Shown here: piece by piece, positions 15,928 to 24,763 of the stretch
Numbering within the stretch: position 1 is the stretch's first letter
How the letters are laid out: every line of letters starts with the position of its first letter
Assembly: GCF_018614525.1 (NCBI RefSeq)
Contig: NZ_JAGGOL010000027.1
Span: forward strand, 62,001 to 126,000
Length of the DNA: 64,000 nt
Direction of reading: 5' to 3'
Origin: Streptomyces sp. ISL-11
GTDB taxonomy: Bacteria > Actinomycetota > Actinomycetes > Streptomycetales > Streptomycetaceae
Position numbers and translations under genes: made by a program
The notes under the pieces: generated by a model
Databases searched by the model: none
What the model was told of the DNA's origin: nothing
The model's input: the letters and a program-made list of their open reading frames with translations, nothing else

Positions 15928-16527
15928 TCACACCGGCCAGGCCCCCATCGCCGTCTCCGCCACCCCCCGGAGATCCTCCTCCGTCGCGCCGTCGCGGGCC
16001 TGCTGGGACATGCCCTGCATCACCGCGCCGGCGCAGCGCGCGAGCGCGGCCGCCGAGGTGTCCGGCGGCAGTTCGCCGGTGGCGATGTCGTCGCGGACGC
16101 GGCGTTCGATCGCCGCGATCGTCGCGGCGCGGCGGGTCCGCAGCGACGCCTCCACCTCGGCGGAGGCGGTGGTGCAGTTGGTGGCCGCCATGAGCATCAG
16201 GCAGCCCGTGGGGCGCCCCGGCGCCGTGTACTCGTACGCGGCCTCGCGCAGCACGCGGGCGACGGCCCGGCGCGCGGTCGGCTCCTCCTTCAGGGCGCGG
16301 CGCACGAAGTCGCCGTACGTCCGCGCGTACGCGTCGACGACCTCGGCGAAGAGCGTCTCCTTGTTGCCGAACGCGGCGTAGAGGCTGGGCGGGGCGATGC
16401 CCATCGCCCGCGTCAGGTCGGCGACCGACGTCGCCTCGTAGCCGTGCTCCCAGAAGGCGAGGGTCGCGGTCTCCAGGGCCGCCTCGCGGTCGAAGGAGCG
16501 GGGCCGGCCGCGCTTGCTCGCTGTCAT
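15928..16527 (-). CDS. TetR-family repressor of the divergent SDR gene
   Basis: 199 residues from ATG 16527. The N-terminal HTH (residues ~28-55) reads SVADLTRAMGIAPPSLYAAF followed by GNKETLF, and GRPRSFDREAAL precedes it. The C-terminus (TGCLMLMAATNCTT) matches TetR_C_16/AcrR-like ligand domains. It diverges from an SDR oxidoreductase across 107 bp containing palindromes, the classic layout for a local repressor that responds to the enzyme's substrate. The ligand is unknown. Confidence 0.92.
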   Translation of the reverse strand: MTASKRGRPRSFDREAALETATLAFWEHGYEATSVADLTRAMGIAPPSLYAAFGNKETLFAEVVDAYARTYGDFVRRALKEEPTARRAVARVLREAAYEYTAPGRPTGCLMLMAATNCTTASAEVEASLRTRRAATIAAIERRVRDDIATGELPPDTSAAALARCAGAVMQGMSQQARDGATEEDLRGVAETAMGAWPV

Positions 16528-16634
16528 GACCGAATTCTATATCGGCCACTAATCATTGTGTTAGGGTCCGCCGCATAGCGATCGCTACAGAAGTACGTAC
16601 GACCGGACGCAGAACCACGAAGGGGAGCAGTGCC
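16528..16634. promoter_or_regulatory. Divergent TetR/SDR promoter region with palindromes
   Basis: The 107 bp gap contains the perfect 12-bp palindrome TAGCGATCGCTA (16576-16587) and GTACGTAC (16593-16600). On the TetR-proximal side there is an AT-rich stretch that probably holds -10 elements. One of these palindromes is the likely TetR operator. Confidence 0.5.
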
Positions 16635-17405
16635 ATGGGTGCACTTTCGGGAAAGACCGCCCTCGTCACCGGCGGAAGCCGGGGCATCGGACGTGCCGTC
16701 GCCGAGCGACTGGCCGCCGAGGGGGCCCGCGTGGGCGTGCACTACGGCAGCAACGACGAGGCGGCCAAGGAGGTCGTGAGCGCGATCGAGGCGGCCGGCG
16801 GCCAGGCGTTCGCGATCCGCACCCAGCTGGGTGTCCCCGGTGACGCGGCCGAGCTGTGGGCGGAGTTCGACAAGCACGCCGACGGGCTGGACATCCTCGT
16901 CAACAACGCCGGCGTCGGCCTGATGGGCCCGATCGAGGCCGTACAGGAGGCCGACTACGACCGGCTGTTCGCGGTCAACGTCAAGTCGCTGTTCTTCGTC
17001 ACCCAGCAGGCGCTCACCCGGGTGCGCGACGGCGGGCGGATCATCAACGTCTCCAGCGCCACCACCCGCATCGCCATGCCGAACATCGTGGCGTACTCCG
17101 CCGCGAAGGGCGCGGTCAACACCCTGACCCTGACGCTCGCCGAGGCGCTGGCGCCGCGCGGCATCACCGTGAACGCGGTCGCGCCCGGCATCGTCGAGAC
17201 CGACTTCAACCCGTGGCTCGCCATACCGGAGATGAAGGCCACCGCCGAGAGCTGGTCGGCCCTGGGCCGCACCGGTACGCCCGCGGACGTGGCGGGCCTC
17301 GCGGCCTTCCTGGCCTCGGACGACTCCCGCTGGACCACCGGCCAGGTCATCGACGTCAGCGGCGGTTCCGCGCTCGGCAACGGACCGGCTGCCGCCAAGC
17401 GGTGA
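16635..17405 (+). CDS. SDR family oxidoreductase
   Basis: 256 residues from ATG 16635 with GGGGAG upstream. Motifs: TGGSRGIG cofactor loop, NNAGVG, catalytic Ser in NVSSATT and YSAAKGAVN. The C-terminal FLASDDSRWTTGQVIDVSGG is typical of classical SDRs (FabG-like). Substrate unknown; a 3-oxoacyl or xenobiotic carbonyl reductase is plausible given the divergent TetR repressor. A dispersed repeat copy starts 21 bp after the stop. Confidence 0.92.
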   Translation: MGALSGKTALVTGGSRGIGRAVAERLAAEGARVGVHYGSNDEAAKEVVSAIEAAGGQAFAIRTQLGVPGDAAELWAEFDKHADGLDILVNNAGVGLMGPIEAVQEADYDRLFAVNVKSLFFVTQQALTRVRDGGRIINVSSATTRIAMPNIVAYSAAKGAVNTLTLTLAEALAPRGITVNAVAPGIVETDFNPWLAIPEMKATAESWSALGRTGTPADVAGLAAFLASDDSRWTTGQVIDVSGGSALGNGPAAAKR

Positions 17406-17426
17406 CCTGATCCGAAGTACCCCTTA

Positions 17427-17668
17427 GGCGGTGTCCGGTGGGTCTTCGGCCGCCGGCCGCGGTCTTGCCGCCCGCGGCGGCGGGCGCGGGCCTTCGGCCG
17501 CGGGCCGTCCTTGCCGCCTGCGGCGGCGGGCGCCCTGCGGGCGCGTCCTCAATCGCCGGACAGGCTTGATTGCGGCTGAGCTCAGCCACTATCAGCCCGT
17601 TGGGGGCACCTCCCAGCGGTAGCTGGGGGAGATTGAGGACACCACCGCGCAGCGGTGGTGCGCACGAC
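17427..17668. repeat. Dispersed modular palindromic repeat, copy 4
   Basis: After TTA it starts GGCGGTGTCCGGTGGG, carries two versions of the CCGCCTGCGGCGGCGGGCG module, the CAATCGCCGGACAGGCTTGA core, the CAGCGGTAGCTGGGGGAG module and the CACCACCGCGCAGCGGTGGTG hairpin. The right terminal repeat is missing; it runs straight into an independent terminator hairpin. Confidence 0.85.
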
Positions 17669-17700
17669 AAGGGCCCCTCGCCACACGGCGAGGGGCCCTT
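17669..17700. terminator. Strong hairpin terminator
   Basis: A perfect 14-bp stem (AAGGGCCCCTCGCC and complement) with an ACAC loop immediately follows repeat copy 4, downstream of the SDR gene. The remaining DNA to the next start (17701-17962) holds no gene I can support. Confidence 0.8.
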
Positions 17701-17962
17701 CGCCGTACCCGCGCACCGACATGACAAAGTCCGCCCGGCGCCCCCGGCCGACCGAGATCACCGGCCGCGCACGCAAAAGCGCAGGAAGAGCCGGGTGCGC
17801 GGAACCCATCGGCCGCCCCCACCGCGCCTATGACCGACATCACTTCCGGTGAAGCCGGAATTCCGGGAGTTAATCCCCCCAGGCATTGAGCGGTCTGGCG
17901 CACAACTGCCTTGCGCTCAGCGCCTTTCGCGTCACCACCACGGCACACACGGGGGAGTCACC

Positions 17963-19642
17963 TTGCAGCACATGGATCGTCGTACCCTCATGAGAAGAAG
18001 CGCCGCCGTCGCCGGAGGCGCCGCGCTCACCGGCCTCGCCGGCCAGGCGCACGCGGCCGACGAGCCCGCGCCCGGCGAGTCCAGCCCGCTGGAGCGCGCC
18101 GGAGGCGCCACGATCGCACCGTCCGACGCCCGCTACCCGGGGCTGACCACGGGCAACAACCAGCGCTTCGTCGCCCGGCCCGAGTACGTCAAGATGATCA
18201 AGTCCTCGGGCGACGCCGTACGCGCCCTGAGCGACGCCATCAAGGCCGGCAAACGGGTCTCGGTGCGCAGCGGCGGGCACTGCTTCGCGGACTTCGTCTG
18301 TCACCCCGACGCCAAGGTGATCCTGGACTTCTCCGAGATGACGGCGGTCGGCTACGACCCGTCGCTGCGCGCGTTCTCGGTGGAGCCGGGCGCCCGGCTG
18401 CTCAACGTCTACGAGGCCCTCTACAAGGGCTGGGGCGTCACCATCCCCGGCGGCACCTGCTACAGCGTGGGCATCGGCGGCCACATCGCCGGCGGCGGCT
18501 ACGGGCTCCTCTCACGCCGGAACGGCCTGGTCGTCGACCACCTGTACGCGGTGGAGGTGGTCGTCGCGAGCGCCTCGGGCGAGGTCAAGGTCGTCCGCGC
18601 CACCCGGGAGGCGGGCGACCCCAACCGCGACCTGTGGTGGGCGCACGCCGGTGGCGGCGGCGGCAACTTCGGTCTGGTGACCCGCTATTGGTTCCGTTCG
18701 CCGGGTGCCACCGGCTCCACACCCGGCAACCAGCTGATACAGCCGCCGTCGACCGTGCTGGTCAGCGCGGTCGGCATTCCCTGGAGCCAGCTGGACCAGC
18801 AGGGCTTCACGCGGCTGGTGAAGAACTACGGCGCGTGGTTCGAGGCCAACAGCGCCGCGGACAACAAGAACCGCCACCTGAGCAGCATCATGAACATCTC
18901 CTCCCAGGCGAACGGCGTCATCGGCCTGTTCACGCAGGTCGACGCGACCGTGCCGGGGGCGAGCCAGCTGCTGGACGAGTACCTCGCCGCGATCACCGCG
19001 GGTGTCGGTGCCACGGTCAAGGCCCTGGACAAGCCCAACGGCGAGCTCCCGGCGCTGCCGCAGCTGGCCGCGGCGCGGCAGCTGCCGTGGCTCCAGGCGA
19101 CCCGCCTGATCGCCACGAGCAACTCCACCCTCAACGACCCGGCGGTGCGCGGCGCCCACAAGTCGGCCTACCTGCGCAAGAACTTCACCGACACCCAGGT
19201 CGCCGCGCTGTACGCCGCCCTGACCGATCCCAACTACAAGAACGCCCGCACCATGGCGATCCTGTTCTCCTACGGCGGCCAGGTCAACGCCGTCGCCCCG
19301 GACGCCACCGCCTACGCACAGCGCAGCTCGGCCTTCAAGCTGCTCTTCCAGACGTTCTGGAACGACCCGGCCCAGGACGACACCCACCTGGGCTGGATCC
19401 GCGGGATGTACGGCAAGTTCTTCGCCGAGACCGGCGGCGTGCCGGGCCTGAACGGTCAGTCGGACGGCTGCTACATCAACTACCCGGACAGCGACATGGC
19501 CGACCCGAAGATCAACACCTCGGGTGTGCCGTGGCACGCGCTCTACTACAAGGACAACTACGCCCGGCTCCAGCAGGTGAAGAAGCGCTGGGACCCGGCC
19601 GACGTCTTCCGCCACTCCCTGTCGGTGGCGCCCGCCAAGTGA
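17963..19642 (+). CDS. Exported FAD-linked oxidase (berberine-bridge-enzyme-like)
   Basis: 559 residues. TTG 17963 is used because GGGGGAG lies five bases upstream; the ATG three codons later is possible. A twin-arginine signal (MDRRTLMRRSAAVAGGAAL, cleavage near AHAA) indicates export as a folded flavoprotein. The FAD_binding_4 domain carries RSGGHCFADF (His for 8-alpha linkage) and GGTCYSVGIGGHIAGGGYG (Cys for the second covalent bond), so a bicovalent flavin is expected. The BBE tail contains CYINYPDSDM followed by WHALYYKDNYARLQQVKKRW. Members oxidise sugars, alkaloids or antibiotic intermediates; the substrate is unknown. Confidence 0.9.
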   Translation: MQHMDRRTLMRRSAAVAGGAALTGLAGQAHAADEPAPGESSPLERAGGATIAPSDARYPGLTTGNNQRFVARPEYVKMIKSSGDAVRALSDAIKAGKRVSVRSGGHCFADFVCHPDAKVILDFSEMTAVGYDPSLRAFSVEPGARLLNVYEALYKGWGVTIPGGTCYSVGIGGHIAGGGYGLLSRRNGLVVDHLYAVEVVVASASGEVKVVRATREAGDPNRDLWWAHAGGGGGNFGLVTRYWFRSPGATGSTPGNQLIQPPSTVLVSAVGIPWSQLDQQGFTRLVKNYGAWFEANSAADNKNRHLSSIMNISSQANGVIGLFTQVDATVPGASQLLDEYLAAITAGVGATVKALDKPNGELPALPQLAAARQLPWLQATRLIATSNSTLNDPAVRGAHKSAYLRKNFTDTQVAALYAALTDPNYKNARTMAILFSYGGQVNAVAPDATAYAQRSSAFKLLFQTFWNDPAQDDTHLGWIRGMYGKFFAETGGVPGLNGQSDGCYINYPDSDMADPKINTSGVPWHALYYKDNYARLQQVKKRWDPADVFRHSLSVAPAK

Positions 19643-19653
19643 GCGGGCGCGCT

Positions 19654-19844
19654 GAAGTCGGCTGAGCCCAGCCGAAACAAGCCCGTTGGGGGCACCCCCA
19701 GCGGTAGCTGGGGGAGATTGAGGACGCGCCCGCAGGGCGCCCGCCGCCGCAGGCGGCACAGACGGCCCGCAGCCGAAGATCCGCGGACCGTATCGTCCGC
19801 ACCACCGCTGCGCGGCGGTGTCCTCAAACGCCGGACGGGCTGAA
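19654..19844. repeat. Dispersed modular palindromic repeat, copy 5
   Basis: It holds GGCTGAGCCCAGCC, the GGGGGCACCCCCAGCGGTAG module, GCGCCCGCCGCCGCAGGCGG and CACCACCGCTGCGCGGCGGTG, ending with CAAACGCCGGACGGGCTGAAA. The right end overlaps the last codons of the convergent PPTase gene, whose stop (19824-19826) lies inside the repeat. Confidence 0.85.
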
Positions 19845-20531
19845 AGCGACCGCGACCGCCGCCGCGTACCCCCGCCCCACCGCCACATCGGTCAGCGCCC
19901 AGCCGCCCGGTGCCCCCGGGACGGGCCCCGCGCCGACGTAGGTCACCGACGGGTCCTCGGACAGGCCGGTCCCGGTCCCCTTGAGGTACGCCTCCTTGCG
20001 CGTCCAGCAGCGCGCGAAGGCCGCCGGCCGCTCGGGGCCCGCGTGGGCGGTGATCTCGGCGGTCTCGTCGGGGTGCAGCATCCGCGCCACCTCGTCGATG
20101 ACGCCGGGGCCCTGTTCCTCCTCCACGTCCGCGCCGACGGGCGTGGAGGCGAAGGCGAACAGCGCCAGGTCTCCCGCGTGCGAGAGGCTGAAGTGGAAGG
20201 GCGCCCCGGCGACGGCCGGGCGGCCGTGCGGTCCCCCGCAGCCGGGGCACGGCTCGCGGACCGTCCCGACCGCCGCCGGGGCGAGGTCCAGATACGCGCC
20301 CAGGAGCTGCCGCAGTCCCAGGTGCGCCGCGACGTAGCGCTCCCGGTGCAGGTCGCGTACGAAGCCGGCGGCGCGTTCCCGTTCCCGGGCGTCGAGGATC
20401 CGCTCGTACTCCCCGGGCGGCGGGACCGGCCGGTCGCTCACGCGCAGCAGCCACAGCCGGGGAGGGCCCGGCGCCCAGACGCCGGGCAGCGGGTCCCGGC
20501 CGAGGACGCGGGGCGCCCCGTCCACGTGCAT
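19824..20531 (-). CDS. 4'-phosphopantetheinyl transferase (Sfp/EntD type)
   Basis: 235 residues from ATG 20531, which overlaps the stop of the NRPS gene by one base. It carries the two PPTase signatures: GADVEEEQGPG (Mg/CoA-binding Asp and Glu) and CWTRKEAYLKGTGTGL. HFSLSHAGDLALFAF is the usual preceding block. It converts apo carrier proteins to the holo form and, from its position at the end of the siderophore operon, should activate the aryl carrier and the PCP of the NRPS. The C-terminal FSPSGV and stop are encoded by the dispersed repeat, so the original end may have been replaced. Confidence 0.93.
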   Translation of the reverse strand: MHVDGAPRVLGRDPLPGVWAPGPPRLWLLRVSDRPVPPPGEYERILDARERERAAGFVRDLHRERYVAAHLGLRQLLGAYLDLAPAAVGTVREPCPGCGGPHGRPAVAGAPFHFSLSHAGDLALFAFASTPVGADVEEEQGPGVIDEVARMLHPDETAEITAHAGPERPAAFARCWTRKEAYLKGTGTGLSEDPSVTYVGAGPVPGAPGGWALTDVAVGRGYAAAVAVAFSPSGV

Positions 20532-23500
20532 CAGTCGCTCTCCCCCAGGTGGCCGGTCACCGCCTCGACGACCTCCGCGAGCGGGCCCGGCCAGGTCATC
20601 CGCGCGTGCGCGCAGTCGATGTCGCGGTTGATCAGATTACCGGTGACGTAGGGCCGCCAGGCGTCGCGCGTCAGCCACTTCTCCGGGCGGGGCGCCACGG
20701 CGGTGAAGAAGAGGACGTCGCCGTCGTAGACGCGGTGCCGGTGGGCGCGGGTGAGCGTGGTGGTGTTGACGGCGACGTCGACGACGGCGCCGAGCGCGCG
20801 GCCGGTCAGCGCGGCGAACGCGCTGCCCTCCTCGCGGAGCCGGGCGGTGACGCCGTCGCGGGTGAGCGGCACGCCCTCGTCCCGCTCGCAGCCGGCGGTC
20901 TCCAGGAGCGCCGCCAGGGCGTCCGCCTCGACGGTGGCGGCGCGCCGCCGCCACTGGTCGGACGGGTAGGCGTCCATCATCGCCAGCAGTTCGACCTTCT
21001 CCCCCGCCTCCTGGAGCAGCACGGCGACGGTGTGGGCGAGGACGCCGCCCGCCGACCAGCCGAGCAGGCGGTACGGGCCGTCCGGCTGGAGCCGGCGGAT
21101 GTGGGTGACGTAGTCGGCGGCCATCTCCTCCAGCGTGGCGGGGAGTTCGTCGCCGGGGAGCAGGCCGCGGGCCTGGAGCCCGTAGACCGGCCGGTCGGGG
21201 CCCAGGTGGGTGAGCAGCCCGGTGTAGCACCAGGCCAGGCCCGCCGCGGGGTGCAGGGCGAACAGCGGGGTGCCGCCGCCGGTGGCGCGCAGCGGCAGGA
21301 CGACGCCGAGCGCCGACGCGTCGCCTTCTCCTTCGCCGCCCAGCCGCTCGGCGAGCGCCGCCGGGGTGGCGGCCCGGAAGAGCGTGCCCAGGGCGAGGTC
21401 GGCGCCGAGCGCCTCCCGTACGCGGGTGACGAGGCGGACGGCGAGGAGGGAGTCGCCGCCCAGGTCGAAGAAGCCGTCGTCGACGCCGACGTGGGGCAGT
21501 CCGAGGACTTCCGCGAAGAGACCGGTGAGGGTCTCCTCGTGGTGGCCCCGGGGCGCGCGTCCCGCGCCGCCGGTCACGGCGGCCGCGGGGGCGGGCAGGG
21601 CCGCGCGGTCCAGCTTGCCGTTGGGGCCGGCCGGGAAGGCGTCGAGGACGACGACAGCGGCCGGGACCATGGCGGCGGGCAGCGTCGAGGCGACGTGGGC
21701 CCGCAGCGCGGCGGGGTCGGGCGGACCGGCCTCGGCGGCGGCATCCGCCGAGGCCGGAGTCACATAGGCGACCAGGCGCGGGTCGCCGGGCCGGTCCTCG
21801 CGGACCAGCGCGCAGGCGGCGGCGACGCGTTCGTCGGAGACCAGCACGGCCTCGATCTCGCCGAGTTCGACGCGCTGGCCGCGCAGCTTCACCTGGCGGT
21901 CGGTGCGGCCGAGGTACTCGACGACGCCGTCCTGCCGCCAGCGGGCGAGGTCGCCGGTGCGGTACATGCGCGTGCCCGGCCGGCCCCAGGGGTCCTCGGC
22001 GAACCGCTCGGCGGTGAGGTCGGGCCGGCCGAGGTAACCGGTGGCGAGCTGGGCGCCGGCGAGGTGCAGCTCGCCGGGGACGCCGGGCGGGCAGGGCCGG
22101 CCGGCGGTGTCGAGGATGTAGAGGCGGGTGTTGTGGACGGGGCGGCCGATGGGTACGGGCCCGCTCTCGCCCGGCACGCAGGTGTGGTGGGTGACGTCGA
22201 CGGCGGCCTCGGTCGGCCCGTAGAGGTTGTGCAGCGGGACGCCGGGGAGCCGGTGGTGGAAGGTCTCCGCCGTGGCGCGCGGCAGCACCTCCCCGCTGCT
22301 GAACACCCGGCGCAGGCCGGTGCAGCCGGCCGCGCCGGGCTCGTCGAGGAACAGCTGGAGCATGGAGGGCACGAAGTGGACGGTGGTGACGCCCTGTTCG
22401 CGGATGGTGCGGGCCAGCCGCGCGGGGTCGCGGTGGCTGCCGGGCTCGGCGACGACGAGGGTGGCGCCCTCGCGCAGCGGCCAGAAGAACTCCCACACCG
22501 AGACGTCGAATCCGATGGGCGTCTTCTGCAGGACCCGGTCCTCGGGCGTGAGCCGGTAGCGGTCCTGCATCCAGCGCAGCCGGTTGTCGATCGCGGAGTG
22601 CGGGACGACGACGCCCTTGGGGGTGCCGGTGGATCCGGAGGTGTGCAGGACGTAGGCGGGGTGCTGCGGGGTGAGGGCGCGGCCGGGGTCGGTGGGCAGG
22701 TGCGCGGCGAGGGCGGCCCGCTGTGCGGGGTCGTCCAGGGCGAGGGCGGGCGGGGCGCCGGCGGGCAGCGCGGCCAGGCCGGCGAGGTCGGTCACGACGC
22801 AGGCGGGCCGGGCGCCGTCCAGGACGGCGGTGAGCCGCGCGGACGGGTGGTCGAGGTCGAGCGGCAGATAGGCGCCGCCCGCCTTGAGGACGGCGAGCAG
22901 GGCCACGACGAGGTCGGTGGAGCGCGGCAGGGCCACGGCGGCGAGGGCGCCGGGACCCACGCCGAGGGTGGTCAGGTGCCGGGCCAGGCGGTTGGCGCGG
23001 GTGTTGAGCTCGCCGTAGGTGAGGCTCTCGGTGCCGCGGACGACGGCGGTGGCGCCGGGGGTGCGGGCGGCGCGGGCCTCGATCGGGCCGATGAGGGTGG
23101 TGGGCGGCAGCTCGGCGGCGGTGTCGTTGAAGTCGACGAGGACCTGCTGGCACTCGGCGTCGGTGGCCAGCGCGAGGGCGCCCAGCGGGCGGTGCGGGTC
23201 GCTGTCGGCGATGCGGGTCAGCAGGTCGAGGAAGCGGTGCTGGTGGGCGGCGAGTTCGCGGCGGCGGTACAGGGCGGGGTTGCCGTCGTAGTCGACGCGC
23301 AGGCCCGAGCCGTCGGCACGGTCGTAGATGTTGACGGTGAGGTCGTCCACCGGCCCGGAGGCGAGGTTGTGCGCGTCGGAGCGGGCGCCGGCGAAGGTCA
23401 GCCCGTAGTCGAAGGGCATGACGTTGACGAGCGGGCCGACCAGGGCGCGGCCCTCGCCGAGCAGACCGAGGTCGCGGCGGATGTCCTCGTGGCGGTAGCG

Positions 23501-24529
23501 CTGGTGGCGGCGGGCGGCGCGGATGCCGAGGACCACCTGGCGGGTCAGCTCGGCGAAGGTGGTGTCGGCGGTGACCGTCAGCCGCAGGGGCAGCACGTTC
23601 ATGACCATGCCGGGGACGCGCAGGGCGACCGAGCCCATGCGGCCCATCATCGGCAGGCCCAGGACGACGTCCTCGCTGCGGGTGGCGCGGGCCAGGTAGA
23701 ACGCCTGGGCGGCGAAGAGCACATCGGTCCAGGTGGCCCGTACGGACGCGGCGAGGCGGCGCAGCCGGTCGGTCGCGTCGGGGGCCAGGTGGGCGGTGCT
23801 GCGGACGGAGGTGCGCGAGGGCAGGGCGGTGCGGCCGGCGAGGGTGGAGGCCGCGGGGCGGTCGGCGAAGAGGCCGAGCCAGTGGGCGCGGTCGCGGGCG
23901 CGGGTGCCGGAGGCGCGGTAGGCGGTGTCCTCCTCGACGAGGGCGGCGAGCCGGCCGAAGGGGCTGGCGCCGGGGTCGGCGCCGGTGGCGAGGGCGGAGT
24001 AGACCTCGGCGACGCGGCGGGCGACGAGGGAGTGGCCGTAGCCGTCCAGGACGGCGTGGTGGGCCCGCTGGTACCACAGCCAGCGCCGGTCGCCGACGCG
24101 GAAGAGGGCGTGGGCGAAGAGCGGGCCGGCGGCGAGGTCGAAGGGCTCGGCGAGGTCGGCGCGCATCCAGGCGAGGGCGACCGCGTCGGGGTCGCCCTGG
24201 TCGCGCAGGTCGGCGGCGTGCAGGGGGAAGCCGTGGCCGGGCGGTTCGACGGCGATGGGCAGCTGGCGGGGGCCGTCGCCGGTGTCGGCGAGCCGGACGC
24301 GCAGGGCGTCCGCCTCGCCGACCGTGCGGTGCAGGGCGTCGGCGAAGAGGACGGGGTCCACCTCGCCGTGGATCTCGATGTACTCGGCGGTGTTGAGGGC
24401 CGGGCTGACCGGGTCGAGTGCCTGGGCGAACCACATGCCCGCCTGGGCCGAGGTCAGGGGCAGCCCCTCCGGCGCGGGCGAGGGCCGCGCGCCGGAGGGG
24501 GTGAGCCGGTCGAGCGTACGAACGTTCAC
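20531..24529 (-). CDS. entF: Enterobactin-type NRPS: C-A(Ser)-PCP-TE
   Basis: 1332 residues from GTG 24529, overlapping the aryl carrier stop (GTGA). Domains in order: condensation (~20-450, RAHHAVLDGYGHS active site); adenylation (~470-960, LHTSGSTGTPKG, NLYGPTEAA, YRTGDL, PNGKLDRAAL); PCP (~1000-1065, FFDLGGDSLLAVRL); thioesterase (~1085-1325, LLGWSAGGVLAH). Specificity-pocket segments (FDVSVWEFFWP and TTVHFVPSML) match serine-activating EntF. No epimerase or MbtH-like domain is present. The expected reaction is condensation of DHB with serine, trimerisation on the TE and release as enterobactin. Production of enterobactin by Streptomyces has been reported in the literature. Length matches E. 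coli EntF (~1290). Confidence 0.93.
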   Translation of the reverse strand: MNVRTLDRLTPSGARPSPAPEGLPLTSAQAGMWFAQALDPVSPALNTAEYIEIHGEVDPVLFADALHRTVGEADALRVRLADTGDGPRQLPIAVEPPGHGFPLHAADLRDQGDPDAVALAWMRADLAEPFDLAAGPLFAHALFRVGDRRWLWYQRAHHAVLDGYGHSLVARRVAEVYSALATGADPGASPFGRLAALVEEDTAYRASGTRARDRAHWLGLFADRPAASTLAGRTALPSRTSVRSTAHLAPDATDRLRRLAASVRATWTDVLFAAQAFYLARATRSEDVVLGLPMMGRMGSVALRVPGMVMNVLPLRLTVTADTTFAELTRQVVLGIRAARRHQRYRHEDIRRDLGLLGEGRALVGPLVNVMPFDYGLTFAGARSDAHNLASGPVDDLTVNIYDRADGSGLRVDYDGNPALYRRRELAAHQHRFLDLLTRIADSDPHRPLGALALATDAECQQVLVDFNDTAAELPPTTLIGPIEARAARTPGATAVVRGTESLTYGELNTRANRLARHLTTLGVGPGALAAVALPRSTDLVVALLAVLKAGGAYLPLDLDHPSARLTAVLDGARPACVVTDLAGLAALPAGAPPALALDDPAQRAALAAHLPTDPGRALTPQHPAYVLHTSGSTGTPKGVVVPHSAIDNRLRWMQDRYRLTPEDRVLQKTPIGFDVSVWEFFWPLREGATLVVAEPGSHRDPARLARTIREQGVTTVHFVPSMLQLFLDEPGAAGCTGLRRVFSSGEVLPRATAETFHHRLPGVPLHNLYGPTEAAVDVTHHTCVPGESGPVPIGRPVHNTRLYILDTAGRPCPPGVPGELHLAGAQLATGYLGRPDLTAERFAEDPWGRPGTRMYRTGDLARWRQDGVVEYLGRTDRQVKLRGQRVELGEIEAVLVSDERVAAACALVREDRPGDPRLVAYVTPASADAAAEAGPPDPAALRAHVASTLPAAMVPAAVVVLDAFPAGPNGKLDRAALPAPAAAVTGGAGRAPRGHHEETLTGLFAEVLGLPHVGVDDGFFDLGGDSLLAVRLVTRVREALGADLALGTLFRAATPAALAERLGGEGEGDASALGVVLPLRATGGGTPLFALHPAAGLAWCYTGLLTHLGPDRPVYGLQARGLLPGDELPATLEEMAADYVTHIRRLQPDGPYRLLGWSAGGVLAHTVAVLLQEAGEKVELLAMMDAYPSDQWRRRAATVEADALAALLETAGCERDEGVPLTRDGVTARLREEGSAFAALTGRALGAVVDVAVNTTTLTRAHRHRVYDGDVLFFTAVAPRPEKWLTRDAWRPYVTGNLINRDIDCAHARMTWPGPLAEVVEAVTGHLGESD

Positions 24530-24756
24530 GTCCCGGCCCCCAGCAGGGGCGCCCACTGCTCTATGGCCGGCTGCTCGGCGAGCTCGACGAAGGTGACCGC
24601 CGTGCCGTGGTCGCGGCGCCAGCGCTCGACGAGGGTCATGATGCGCACCGAGTCGAGCCCGTAGTCGACGAGGTTCTCGTCGTCGGGGATGTCCGCGGGG
24701 TCCTCGCCGAGGACGTCGGCGACATCGGCCCGGATCTGTTCGAGGGTGAGAGCCAT
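24526..24756 (-). CDS. Stand-alone aryl carrier protein (DHB carrier)
   Basis: 76 residues from ATG 24756. ENLVDYGLDSVRIMTLVE carries the phosphopantetheine Ser and the non-canonical L-D-S-V-R of aryl carriers; the family tail RDHGTAVTFVELAEQPAIEQW follows. In E. coli this domain is fused to isochorismatase in EntB; here it is a separate gene lying 7 bp after the isochorismatase. It accepts 2,3-dihydroxybenzoyl-AMP from the ligase and donates the acyl group to the NRPS condensation domain. Confidence 0.93.
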   Translation of the reverse strand: MALTLEQIRADVADVLGEDPADIPDDENLVDYGLDSVRIMTLVERWRRDHGTAVTFVELAEQPAIEQWAPLLGAGT

Positions 24757-24763
24757 CGGAGTG

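Noticed and set aside
17701..17962. Possible short genes between the terminator and the FAD oxidase
   Set aside because: Candidate frames lack ribosome sites and recognisable sequence; part is repeat-derived.
20549..24664. A 1371-codon plus-strand open frame
   Set aside because: It is the antisense of the NRPS gene, whose minus-strand reading contains every expected NRPS core motif. The plus reading is low-complexity.
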